Assembly (NCBI GenBank): GCA_002331625.1
Contig: DCZN01000050.1
Coordinates: forward strand, 19,583-56,082
Length of the DNA: 36,500 bases
From: Nitrospira sp. UBA2083
GTDB lineage: Bacteria; Nitrospirota; Nitrospiria; Nitrospirales; Nitrospiraceae
Reading direction: 5' to 3'
The notes beneath the pieces are model-generated. The model had not been told where the DNA came from and did no database searches. It worked only from the letters and a program-made list of their open reading frames with translations. Numbering within the stretch: the stretch's first letter is position 1; the number at the start of each line of letters is the position of its first letter. This document shows, piece by piece, positions 1-6,047 of this stretch. The position numbers and the translations under genes are program-made.

Positions 1-1
1 G

Positions 2-241
2 CACGACAACTTCACATGGCATGTCGCCCTGTCCGACCCTCTGCCTGATGACAAGTGGAGCGGCTATACCGGCTTCATCCATAGTGTGCTCTATAATGAG
101 TATCTGAAGACCCACCCGGCGCCTGAAGACTGTGAGTACTACCTCTGCGGACCGCCGATGATGAATGCCGCCGTGATCAAGATGCTGTTGGATTTGGGTG
201 TCGAGCGAGAAAACATCATGCTCGACGACTTCGGAGGATGA
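2..241 (+). CDS. nqrF: Na+-translocating NADH:quinone reductase subunit F, C-terminal 79 residues (partial)
   Basis: This is the 3' end of the NADH-oxidising, FAD- and 2Fe-2S-containing subunit of the sodium-pumping NADH:quinone reductase. The visible part is the end of the ferredoxin-reductase NAD-binding domain: [13 protein letters not shown] is the family's NAD/flavin signature, and the protein ends in LDDFGG as NqrF proteins do. The reading frame is open from the window edge to TGA at 239-241. The next genes, apbE and nqrM, are both Nqr maturation factors, which supports the call. The 5' part of the gene and of the nqr operon lies outside the window. Confidence 0.95.
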   Translation, partial: HDNFTWHVALSDPLPDDKWSGYTGFIHSVLYNEYLKTHPAPEDCEYYLCGPPMMNAAVIKMLLDLGVERENIMLDDFGG

Positions 242-247
242 GCCTCC
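233..247 (+). promoter_or_regulatory. hairpin hiding the apbE ribosome-binding site
   Basis: GGAGG (233-237) is perfectly complementary to CCTCC (243-247) across a five-base loop that includes the nqrF stop codon (239-241). The apbE ATG starts at 248. If the hairpin forms, apbE translation would depend on ribosomes finishing nqrF. The stem is seen in the sequence; the coupling is inferred. Confidence 0.4.
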
Positions 248-1303
248 ATGCATCCCTCCATTCCGCGCTCCCGTGCGCTGATCGCCTTGATCGTCCTGCT
301 GGCTGCCGGTACCGGTTTCGGCCTGCTTCGTCCTGACCTACCTGTCGCAGAGCTGCACATGAGTGGTCGGACTATGGGAACCACTTATAACGTGAAATAC
401 CGCCCCACCCAGAATAGTCCCTCGCTAAAGGCCATGCAGATCGAAGTGGACGCCTTGCTGGCCGAGATCAATCACACCATGTCCACCTATGACCCGGAAT
501 CGGAACTGTCGCGCTTTAACCGTCTGCGCACTACCAACTGGGTGCCTGCATCCGCTCCTCTCCGTTCCGTGCTCAAAGCCGCGCTGGAGATCGGCGCCCA
601 AAGCGAAGGGGCGTTTGACATCACAGTCGGCCCCCTGGTCAATCTCTGGGGCTTTGGCCCGGAGGTGCATCCGGACCGCATCCCGCTTGAACGTGACATC
701 GCCGCCGCCCGTGCGCGCAGCGGACTTGATAAAATTACAGTCAGTGATACCCAGTCAGCTATACGCAAGCACCGCCCTGATGTCTTCTTGGATCTGTCCG
801 GGATCGCGAAGGGCTACGGGGTGGACCGTGTGGCTGAACTCATGACCGGACACGGCATTGAGCATTATATGGTGGAAATCGGGGGCGAGATTCGCGTCCG
901 CGGGTTCAAGGATCAGAATACACCCTGGCGTATTGCAATTGAGAAACCGTTGTCGGGGGAACGCTCGGTGCACACGATGCTGGCACTCAGCGACATTGCC
1001 CTCGCCACCTCGGGCAATTATCGGAACTTTTTTGAAATCGCCGGGCGACGCTATTCCCATACCATCGATCCGACCACCGGCCGACCGGTCGATAATCATC
1101 TGGTGTCGGTGACGGTACTGGCGGAGACCAGCATGCGAGCCGATGCCTGGGCCACCGCCTTTCAGGTGTTGGGGCCTGAGCGTGGCATGACCATCGCTGA
1201 ACGGTTCAATCTTCCCGTCCTTTTCGTCATCGAACGGGATGGACAATTTGAAGAGCGCGTCTGTTGTACCTTCCAACGGTACAGGAAACAGGAGCTGTCA
1301 TGA
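248..1303 (+). CDS. apbE: FAD:protein FMN transferase (ApbE), Nqr flavinylation factor
   Basis: The 351-residue protein attaches FMN covalently to threonines of NqrB and NqrC on the periplasmic side, using FAD as donor. A hydrophobic segment at residues 10-27 is a membrane anchor or signal. Family motifs appear in order: MGTTYNVKY (43-51), SELSRFN, FDITVGPLVNLWGFGP, SGIAKGYGVD, VEIGGEIRVRG, SGNYRNFF, HTIDPTTGRPV and DAWATAFQVLG near the C-terminus, which contributes Mg2+ ligands. The length is normal. The ATG lies 6 bp after the nqrF stop, and its GGAGG ribosome site sits inside a small hairpin that also holds that stop codon (233-247). It is followed by nqrM with an ATGA overlap, so the three genes form one operon. 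Confidence 0.95.
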   Translation: MHPSIPRSRALIALIVLLAAGTGFGLLRPDLPVAELHMSGRTMGTTYNVKYRPTQNSPSLKAMQIEVDALLAEINHTMSTYDPESELSRFNRLRTTNWVPASAPLRSVLKAALEIGAQSEGAFDITVGPLVNLWGFGPEVHPDRIPLERDIAAARARSGLDKITVSDTQSAIRKHRPDVFLDLSGIAKGYGVDRVAELMTGHGIEHYMVEIGGEIRVRGFKDQNTPWRIAIEKPLSGERSVHTMLALSDIALATSGNYRNFFEIAGRRYSHTIDPTTGRPVDNHLVSVTVLAETSMRADAWATAFQVLGPERGMTIAERFNLPVLFVIERDGQFEERVCCTFQRYRKQELS

Positions 1304-1527
1304 CCATTTTCCTGGTGACCTTTCTTGTCATGGTGATTGCGATCCTGGCGATGGCGGTGGGTGTCCTGCTCGGTCGCCGTCCGATCGGCGGCAGTTGCGG
1401 CGGTCTTGAACGCCTTGGGCTGGAGTGCGATGCCGGCTGTGACAAGCCCTGCCCGGAACGGCTTGCCTTCCTCCAGACGCAAGGTCCTTCACGGACTCTT
1501 CAACCTCAATCCACGAAGCCTGATTGA
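1300..1527 (+). CDS. nqrM: NqrM, iron-delivery maturation factor for Na+-NQR
   Basis: A 75-residue protein with one N-terminal membrane helix (residues 3-24, MTIFLVTFLVMVIAILAMAV) followed by a cysteine-rich segment: GSCGGL near 33-38, then CDAGCDKPC near 47-55. This is the pattern of NqrM (DUF539), which is needed to insert the iron centre between NqrD and NqrE in the membrane. Its ATG overlaps the apbE stop by ATGA, and in many genomes nqrM follows apbE directly, so position and sequence agree. The tail after the last cysteine is low in recognisable features. The small inverted-repeat element at 1581 begins 53 bp after the stop. Confidence 0.9.
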   Translation: MTIFLVTFLVMVIAILAMAVGVLLGRRPIGGSCGGLERLGLECDAGCDKPCPERLAFLQTQGPSRTLQPQSTKPD

Positions 1528-1580
1528 GCCAGCCGGATGCGAGAGCAACTTGGCTCGTGGAGAGGAAAAGGAACACCAGA

Positions 1581-1795
1581 TAGCCCGCATTATTCATGAA
1601 CGCTTCTACTGCACCCGCCGATACGCCGCTACGACAAGCCTGACCGTGGTCTTCTCACGGCCAGGCGGGCAGGCTCATCCCTCCCGACCTCGACGTACTG
1701 ATTCAAGTACGCCTTGGTCTCTCGGGGCTCCGCGTGCCCGTCTCGCGTGGCGTCTTGGCGGTTTCGTCACGAACCGTCATGAATTATGCGGGCTA
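1581..1795 (+). mobile_element. MITE-like element, copy A (215 bp)
   Basis: The element starts TAGCCCGCATTATTCATGA (1581-1599) and ends TCATGAATTATGCGGGCTA (1777-1795). These are terminal inverted repeats matching at 18 of 19 positions. It has no plausible gene of its own. Copy B at 5789-6020 lies in the opposite orientation, shares about 60 bp at this left end and about 25 bp at the right end, and differs in the middle. The outermost TA on both sides would fit a TA target duplication as made by IS630/Tc1-type transposases, but this is inferred because no transposase is present. Confidence 0.7.
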
Positions 1796-2056
1796 GGGAG
1801 CCATGACGGCGCCGCTTCACAGACCACCGGTTACGCCTAGCCACCCCCTATCTGGTCCACCCAGCCACCATCGTAGAGAAGATCGGAAAGCCGAAGATAT
1901 CCACATCTATTACTTGTCGCTCAGCGATGATGGAATGCGACGAAACGTGGAGACCTACGCCAACCTGGCGGCTTTCAGTTCACCAGAGGCGACCGATGGT
2001 TGAGTGTTGGATTGAGCGTGTTATGCGGAGCTCGAAACAGTGTGAGGAGACGTGAA
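1796..2056. other. stretch with no convincing gene
   Basis: Between the copy A element and yoeB there is a short open frame at 1803-2003 (+), but it has no ribosome site, starts next to the element and matches no family I recognise. It could be a gene remnant. Nothing else is seen. Confidence 0.4.
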
Positions 2057-2311
2057 TCAGTAGTGGAATCGGAGTTGCGCAATTTCTAGGGCATCATTGA
2101 CCACGCGATACACCATGCGATGTTCATCTGTAATCCGCCGCGACCAAAATCCCGATAGCGCATGCTTCAATGATTCCGGTTTGCCGACGCCACCGAAGGG
2201 TTCGCGTTGTGTGTCTCGGATGAGCTTGTTGATCCGTTCCACCATGCGTTTGTCGTGCTTCTGCCAATACAAGTAGTCTTCCCATGCCTCGTCTGCGAAC
2301 ACCAACTTCAC
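2057..2311 (-). CDS. yoeB: YoeB-type toxin, ribosome-dependent mRNA interferase
   Basis: The 84-residue protein is full length and very close to YoeB: an N-terminal MKLVFADEAWEDYLYW, a central KHALSGFWSRRITDEHRMVYRV, and a C-terminal FHY. The residues known for catalysis in E. coli YoeB align without gaps: Glu46, Arg65, His83 and the terminal Tyr84. It should cleave mRNA in the ribosomal A site and be held inactive by the upstream antitoxin. Its ATG overlaps the antitoxin stop by ATGA, so the two are co-translated. No sign of decay is seen, so an active toxin is likely. Confidence 0.95.
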   Translation of the reverse strand: MKLVFADEAWEDYLYWQKHDKRMVERINKLIRDTQREPFGGVGKPESLKHALSGFWSRRITDEHRMVYRVVNDALEIAQLRFHY

Positions 2312-2559
2312 TTTGCCAGCTTCCGCTCAATGCCTTTGCCAGCGTTCAGTTGCGCAACGGCTGAGAGGAGTCTCTTGGCGTTGGCAGGCGTTCGTAGAAG
2401 ATAGGCTGTTTCTTCAAGTGCTTTGTAGTCTTCGAGCGACAGCATCACAACGGACTGTTCGCCATTGCGAGTGATAATCAAGGCCTCGTGGTCATCGCAT
2501 ACCCGGTCCATGGCGTGAGCGAGATTGGCACGAACGGCGGTATAGGTCAGCGTATCCAT
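2308..2559 (-). CDS. yefM: YefM-family (Phd/YefM) antitoxin
   Basis: An 83-residue antitoxin and transcriptional repressor. The N-terminal half carries the YefM fold (MDTLTYTAVRANLAHAMDRV, then ALIITRNGEQSVVMLSLEDYKALEETAYLL), and the C-terminal tail is the flexible part that neutralises YoeB. I chose the ATG at 2559 because an AGGAGG site lies five bases upstream (2565-2570). A longer frame back to 2625 would begin inside the operator. The tandem TGTACA motifs directly upstream fit autoregulation of the yefM-yoeB pair. Confidence 0.93.
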   Translation of the reverse strand: MDTLTYTAVRANLAHAMDRVCDDHEALIITRNGEQSVVMLSLEDYKALEETAYLLRTPANAKRLLSAVAQLNAGKGIERKLAK

Positions 2560-2574
2560 AACAGCCTCCTGTTC

Positions 2575-2592
2575 TGTACATGTTACTGTACA
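2575..2592 (-). promoter_or_regulatory. predicted YefM-YoeB operator (two TGTACA palindromes)
   Basis: Two perfect TGTACA hexamers at 2575-2580 and 2587-2592 have centres 12 bp apart, just upstream of the yefM ribosome site. In E. coli the YefM-YoeB complex binds palindromes with a TGTACA core at similar spacing. The motif is seen; the binding is inferred from that system. Confidence 0.75.
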
Positions 2593-2778
2593 TATGAGTA
2601 CGCGAAATGTCCAGTATGCCCACAATGCCTACCCCCATGCCATCAGACGCTACGGGATAAGACCGTGTACTGTTGGTAAATTCACAGATTCGGCCAATAG
2701 TGGGCTACAAGAGTATGTGAGCCGTCTGGCCTCATTGTGCTTCATACACAACACATGAAAGTGGTTTTTCAGTTGCCT

Positions 2779-2819
2779 CTCACTGAAACGCCAACATTTA
2801 TGGCGTTATGCTTGGAACA
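2779..2819 (+). repeat. 40-bp repeat with palindrome, left copy
   Basis: This copy contains ACGCCA-acattt-ATGGCGT, a hairpin-forming palindrome, followed by TATGCT and GAACA. A second copy in the same orientation lies at 3447-3486, differing at about five positions. The pair brackets the DUF2283 module. Confidence 0.7.
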
Positions 2820-2941
2820 AGAATTCCAGACAGGTCGGTAGATAAACGCCCGGCTTTTCAGTAGACTTGCTTGCGACACATCTTGCGACTCTTTCCCTAT
2901 TTGCCGATAGACGAGATAGGTTGCTATCTGTAGATAAGGGT

Positions 2942-3184
2942 ATGGCCGAATATAAGTTCACGGAATATTTTGAGCAGGAGGTTCTCCGGAAGCGCTCATA
3001 CCTCAAGAAAGAGTGGTGTATATTTGTACTGGAACATTCCATTCGATCGGAACCTCAAGAGCATAACCGATTTCGGTTTTGGGCCGCGATCCCGCAACTT
3101 GGCGGCCGTTACCTAAGAGTAGTAACGCTAGAAGACAAGGTGACGATTCACAATGCATTTCCCGATCGAGGGTTTACACCATGA
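2942..3184 (+). CDS. small protein of a DUF2283-linked toxin-antitoxin-like pair (putative toxin, DUF4258-like)
   Basis: An 80-residue basic protein starting MAEYKFTEYFEQEVLRKRSYL and ending in VTLEDKVTIHNAFPDRGF. The arrangement (basic helix, then RFRFWAAIPQLGGRYLRVV strands, then a conserved HNAFPDR end) is like small RelE/DUF4258-type proteins found next to DUF2283 genes. I use ATG 2942 rather than the upstream 2867 start because the conserved part begins here. Its stop overlaps the next gene's ATG (ATGA), as in toxin-first modules. The toxin role is inferred from gene order and size; no catalytic residues can be assigned. Confidence 0.65.
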   Translation: MAEYKFTEYFEQEVLRKRSYLKKEWCIFVLEHSIRSEPQEHNRFRFWAAIPQLGGRYLRVVTLEDKVTIHNAFPDRGFTP

Positions 3185-3399
3185 AGCTCAACTATCATCC
3201 TGACACGGATTCGCTGTATATCGATCTTTCTGAGAGACCGAGCGTAGAGAGTCGCGAAGTGTCCGAGGGCGTCGTGCTCGATTACGATTCGAATGGACGG
3301 TTGGTGGGGATTGATATCGACAATGCCGCCAACAAGGTCGAATTACAGAAATTGATCCTCAGCAAGCTTCCCGGTAAGGTCGAAACCGACGCTGCCTAA
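3181..3399 (+). CDS. DUF2283 domain protein (putative antitoxin)
   Basis: A 72-residue protein with the DUF2283 pattern: MKLNYHPDTDSLYIDL, then SREVSEGVVLDYDSNGRLVGIDIDNA, and an acidic, helical tail. DUF2283 proteins are small beta-rich proteins often encoded beside RelE/BrnT-like or DUF4258 proteins, and an antitoxin role has been proposed. The ATG overlaps the preceding stop, so the two genes are translationally coupled. Together with its partner it lies between two 40-bp direct repeats, which suggests the pair arrived as one unit. Confidence 0.85.
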   Translation: MKLNYHPDTDSLYIDLSERPSVESREVSEGVVLDYDSNGRLVGIDIDNAANKVELQKLILSKLPGKVETDAA

Positions 3400-3446
3400 C
3401 GTGTCGCTTTGTACCAGACTCGTCATACATCGCCCCGCCGCCGCAT

Positions 3447-3486
3447 CTCATTGAACGCCAACAATTATGGCGTTATGCTCAGAACA
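3447..3486 (+). repeat. 40-bp repeat with palindrome, right copy
   Basis: This is the right-hand partner of the repeat at 2779-2819. Here the palindrome is AACGCCA-acaatta-TGGCGTT (a seven-base stem), followed by ATGCTCAGAACA. It starts 47 bp after the DUF2283 stop. Confidence 0.7.
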
Positions 3487-3569
3487 TTCAGTGCTGTGTT
3501 AGACGGACAGAACAGCTCACATCCGGCTCTTCCGCGAATCGGCTTAAACAGTGCTAGCCAGGTGAAGTG

Positions 3570-3782
3570 ATGTCCGGAAATCAACGAGACTTTGCGGCTC
3601 GGTCAGCCGAAGAGCGAGAGTGGATGCTCAATAACACTTGGTGCGGTGCATGTGGCAAAGCTGACCTTGGGATGAGCTCGCCCCAGGAGTACGACGAGGA
3701 CGGTCGTGTTTACGTGGAAGGGCGCTGTCGTAAGTGCGGGCAGGCAGTTCGGTCGGAGATCACTGAGAAGGGTGCTAGTTAA
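3570..3782 (+). CDS. small zinc-ribbon protein
   Basis: A 70-residue protein of unknown function with two CxxC knuckles, WCGACGKADLG (about residues 25-35) and RCRKCGQAV (about 53-61), which together could bind one zinc ion. Between them is an acidic, polar linker. The start is ATG 3570, with AGGTGA upstream; a GTG just before it (3567) is also possible. It may act in nucleic-acid binding, but nothing in the sequence shows this. The TAA stop runs directly into an attC-like sequence, so it may be a former integron cassette gene. Confidence 0.6.
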   Translation: MSGNQRDFAARSAEEREWMLNNTWCGACGKADLGMSSPQEYDEDGRVYVEGRCRKCGQAVRSEITEKGAS

Positions 3783-3854
3783 CAAGTCATTTCAGCTGAC
3801 GTTGGTCTCGTTGCCTCCCTCCAAGCCCACCGGTGCGAATCTTCAACATTAGAC
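3778..3854 (+). repeat. possible degenerate integron attC site
   Basis: The stretch begins TAACAAGTCATTTCAGCTGA, starting at the stop codon of the zinc-ribbon gene, and ends TTCAACATTAGACC, five bases before the next ATG. Both ends resemble the outer boxes of attC sites (TAAC start; GTTRRRY end, here ATTAGAC with one mismatch). Pairing between the two arms is weak, so it is at best decayed. Confidence 0.3.
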
Positions 3855-3858
3855 CATC

Positions 3859-4452
3859 ATGACTATTGATGCACATCTAAAGAAACAGGCAGAGATCGGA
3901 AGATGGATTAACGATCACCTTGCTCGCCCCTTCTCTGTGGATCGGAAGCGTCAGCTTGCACTGGCATACTTCGATCTCGCAATCGAACATCACGCAAGGA
4001 ATATGCTTGCTGTGCACATCTGAGCTGTACGGTCCGATGTATGCCCTCTTAAGGGTGGAATTTGAGGCGCTCGGAAGAGGCCTATGGCTATCCCATGTTG
4101 CCAAGGATGAGGATGCCGACAAGTATGAGAAGGACGAACTGGATATTGGATTCGGCACCTTACTTAATCTGCTGGAATTCTAGATTGGCTTGCCGAATGG
4201 TCCGTTGTCCACACTCAAGTCAAAACGCTGGTCGATCTTCTGCAGCTTCACGCATACCGGGTATCAAGCGCTTGTTCGTAGAGTAACGCAGACACACACA
4301 GGTCCCATAAACTATCCTGCAGAAGAGGTGATCTCGGCTCTCAGTCTAGCGGGGACTTTTGCATTACTTGCGGTGGCGCAACTCTCCAGATGGCTGGCGA
4401 TCAAGACTTGGTCGACGCTACGCTGGCGAAAGCGAGAGAGTATGTGAGTTGA
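3859..4452 (+). pseudogene. decayed DUF6988-like gene (two frameshifts and one stop)
   Basis: Three fragments in order read as one protein. The first frame (3859 to about 4020) gives MTIDAHLKKQAEIGRW to NMLAVH. The next frame (about 4010 to 4183) continues SELYGPMYALLRVEFEALG and RGLWLSHVAKDEDADKYEKD, then stops at 4181. The same frame resumes after the stop with FCSFTHTGYQALVRR and PAEEVISALSLAGTFALLAVA. A last frame change near 4380 gives MAGDQDLVDATLAKAREYVS and a stop at 4450-4452. The order and motifs (RGLWL, SFTHTG, SLAG) are those I associate with DUF6988-type hypothetical proteins of about 200 residues. The function of that family is unknown. Three separate lesions make sequencing error unlikely. 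Confidence 0.7.
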
Positions 4453-4733
4453 GCGTTCTAAGTGGTTTGAGGGGGAGCTCCCAGCAGAAGGCTTTCGCCC
4501 ACTGTTGGGTTCCCTCTGTGCTGTGCTCGAAAGCCACCCCTGAGTTTAGCCGTCCAGCGGACATGGATATTGCAGGGGACAGTAGAGATTTCCGTGTGGC
4601 CTTGAATTACTCTTCTGGCACTTCCCGGCTGCCTGAGCTTGGTTAGATTCTTAATAATGGGAATGTAAGGCATCATGATCATGAAGTACGTGGATGAATT
4701 TCTCGATTGCGCGGTGGCGAGATTGCAAGTTAC
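4453..4733. other. no gene seen
   Basis: No supported gene. The start (4459-4560) has imperfect inverted segments (GTGGTTTGAGGGG against CACCCCTGAGTTTAG) that could be another worn attC-like site. A minus-strand open frame across 4458-4895 was rejected. Confidence 0.4.
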
Positions 4734-4900
4734 GGAAAGTTTGCCTTGATTTTCACTCATCTGCCTGTGTAGCTTCTGGTTTCGTTGGGATTCCCAGTGT
4801 ATGTAGATCGTGCGGTTGTCACTTCGAACCACGACCTCTAAATCTACTATTCGGCGATACACGAACGATTCCCATTCGACAATATCCTGATCCACCGTAA
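4734..4900 (+). repeat. 167-bp direct repeat, copy 1 (left of usp)
   Basis: It runs from GGAAAGTTTGCCTTGATTTT to GATCCACCGTAA. A second copy at 5530-5695 is in the same orientation, identical over the first 53 bases and about 80% identical over the rest. The differences do not preserve a reading frame on either strand, so I treat it as non-coding. Confidence 0.85.
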
Positions 4901-4961
4901 GACGAACGGTCGTTCTTTGATCTTATTGAATTGGTCGCCACTGGCTTGAAAGAAGGCGGTT

Positions 4962-5393
4962 ATGCCTAACACAATCTTGGTTCCGGTCGACGGCTCGGAG
5001 AGCGCGATGCGTGCACTGCATCTTGCCATTGAGCGAGCACGTGAAAAACCACAAGGTCGCGTGCATCTCGTGACTGTGCACCCCCCGCTACGTGTGTACG
5101 GCGAAATCCAGGTCTACGTGGGCGACAAGAAAGCAGCGGAACTGGCATCGCAGCATGATCGCGATATTCTCGAACCGGCGGAGCAAATGCTGCGCTCGTC
5201 GGGCGTGGCGTTCGCGAGTAGTTCGGCGGAAGGCGATGCCGCCGAACAGATTGTGGAGTGCGCCAAGGCAGTTGGGGCCGACGAAATTGTCATGGGATCG
5301 CGTGGACTCGGGCGTATTGCTGGGCTCGTGATGGGCTCGGTCACCACCAAGGTCGTCCATCTGACCCAGGTCCCCGTCACGCTGGTCAAATGA
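4962..5393 (+). CDS. universal stress protein, UspA family
   Basis: A single-domain 143-residue UspA protein with the Rossmann-like fold: N-terminal ILVPVDGSESAMRALHLA and the ATP-binding signature G-2x-G-9x-G-S at Gly112, Gly115, Gly125 and Ser126. It is therefore likely an ATP-binding type that dimerises in the cytoplasm under stress. The length is usual. No operon partner is present: it stands alone between two 167-bp direct repeats, which is an unusual setting and suggests that the gene plus one repeat was gained or duplicated as a unit. Confidence 0.93.
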   Translation: MPNTILVPVDGSESAMRALHLAIERAREKPQGRVHLVTVHPPLRVYGEIQVYVGDKKAAELASQHDRDILEPAEQMLRSSGVAFASSSAEGDAAEQIVECAKAVGADEIVMGSRGLGRIAGLVMGSVTTKVVHLTQVPVTLVK

Positions 5394-5529
5394 CTCCGGG
5401 TTTCGACGCAACATTGCAAGCCAATCACGCTCATTGAACGGAAAACCGAGAGATGGTGATGTCCCTCTTGCATCATCAGAGAAACGCAGGCCAGAAATCT
5501 CACCGAGTTGCCTTCTACGCATGCTCCGT

Positions 5530-5695
5530 GGAAAGTTTGCCTTGATTTTCACTCATCTGCCTGTGTAGCTTCTGGTTTCGTTTGGATTTCCGGTGTATCT
5601 GGATCGTCCGGTTGTCACTTCGAACCACGATCTCTGGATTTCTCATTCGGCGGGACACTGACGATCTCCGTCCGACAATTCCCGATCCACCGTAA
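5530..5695 (+). repeat. 167-bp direct repeat, copy 2 (right of usp)
   Basis: Second copy of the repeat described at 4734-4900. Its start-to-start distance from copy 1 is 796 bp. Confidence 0.85.
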
Positions 5696-5788
5696 AGACA
5701 ATCAACAAATTTCTCGTCGACAGTCGCCTGATCGGTGCTTGCACGACGACCGCTTTGCGACGGTAGCAGGATCGCTCTTTCGCATCGC

Positions 5789-6020
5789 TAGCTCACATTG
5801 TTCATGACGGTTCGTGACGAAACCGTCTTGGATAGTTTCTGGTTCAAAGTTTCAGGTTTCAAGTTCCAAGTTTTAGGCTCCAAGTTTCCGGACAACCTGA
5901 AACATGAAACCTCAAACTCGAAACGGTCGATCGAGACGCTTCACGAACGACGAGCGACGGATATTGTCGCAGCGGCGTATCGGCGGGTGCAGTAGAAGCG
6001 TTCATGAAGAATGTGGGCTC
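5789..6020 (-). mobile_element. MITE-like element, copy B (232 bp, inverted relative to copy A)
   Basis: The ends are TAGCTCACATTGTTCATGA (5789-5807) and TCATGAAGAATGTGGGCTC (6002-6020), diverged versions of the copy A termini. The block CGGCGTATCGGCGGGTGCAG and TAGAAGCGTTCATGA (about 5970-6007) is the reverse complement of copy A 1592-1623. CATGACGGTTCGTGACGAAA (about 5803-5822) is the reverse complement of the other end. The middle is different and contains a loose inverted repeat of GTTTCAGGTTTCAAGTT / CCTGAAACATGAAACC type. It ends 27 bp before the antiporter gene and may affect its transcription. Confidence 0.7.
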
Positions 6021-6047
6021 GGATCAACGCGAAGCAGAGGGAGCGTC

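Noticed and set aside
1337..1840. A 167-residue plus-strand reading frame overlapping nqrM and the copy A element
   Set aside because: It shares most of nqrM in another frame, crosses the inverted-repeat element, and has an Arg/Ser/Pro-rich composition typical of an off-frame translation.
3394..3508. A complete attC site from GCCTAAC to GTTAGAC after the DUF2283 gene
   Set aside because: The outer boxes fit, but the inner arms show no pairing, so I report it only as part of a weak hypothesis.
4458..4895. A 145-residue minus-strand reading frame across the left 167-bp repeat
   Set aside because: The second repeat copy breaks this frame and the differences ignore codon positions, so the repeat is unlikely to be coding.
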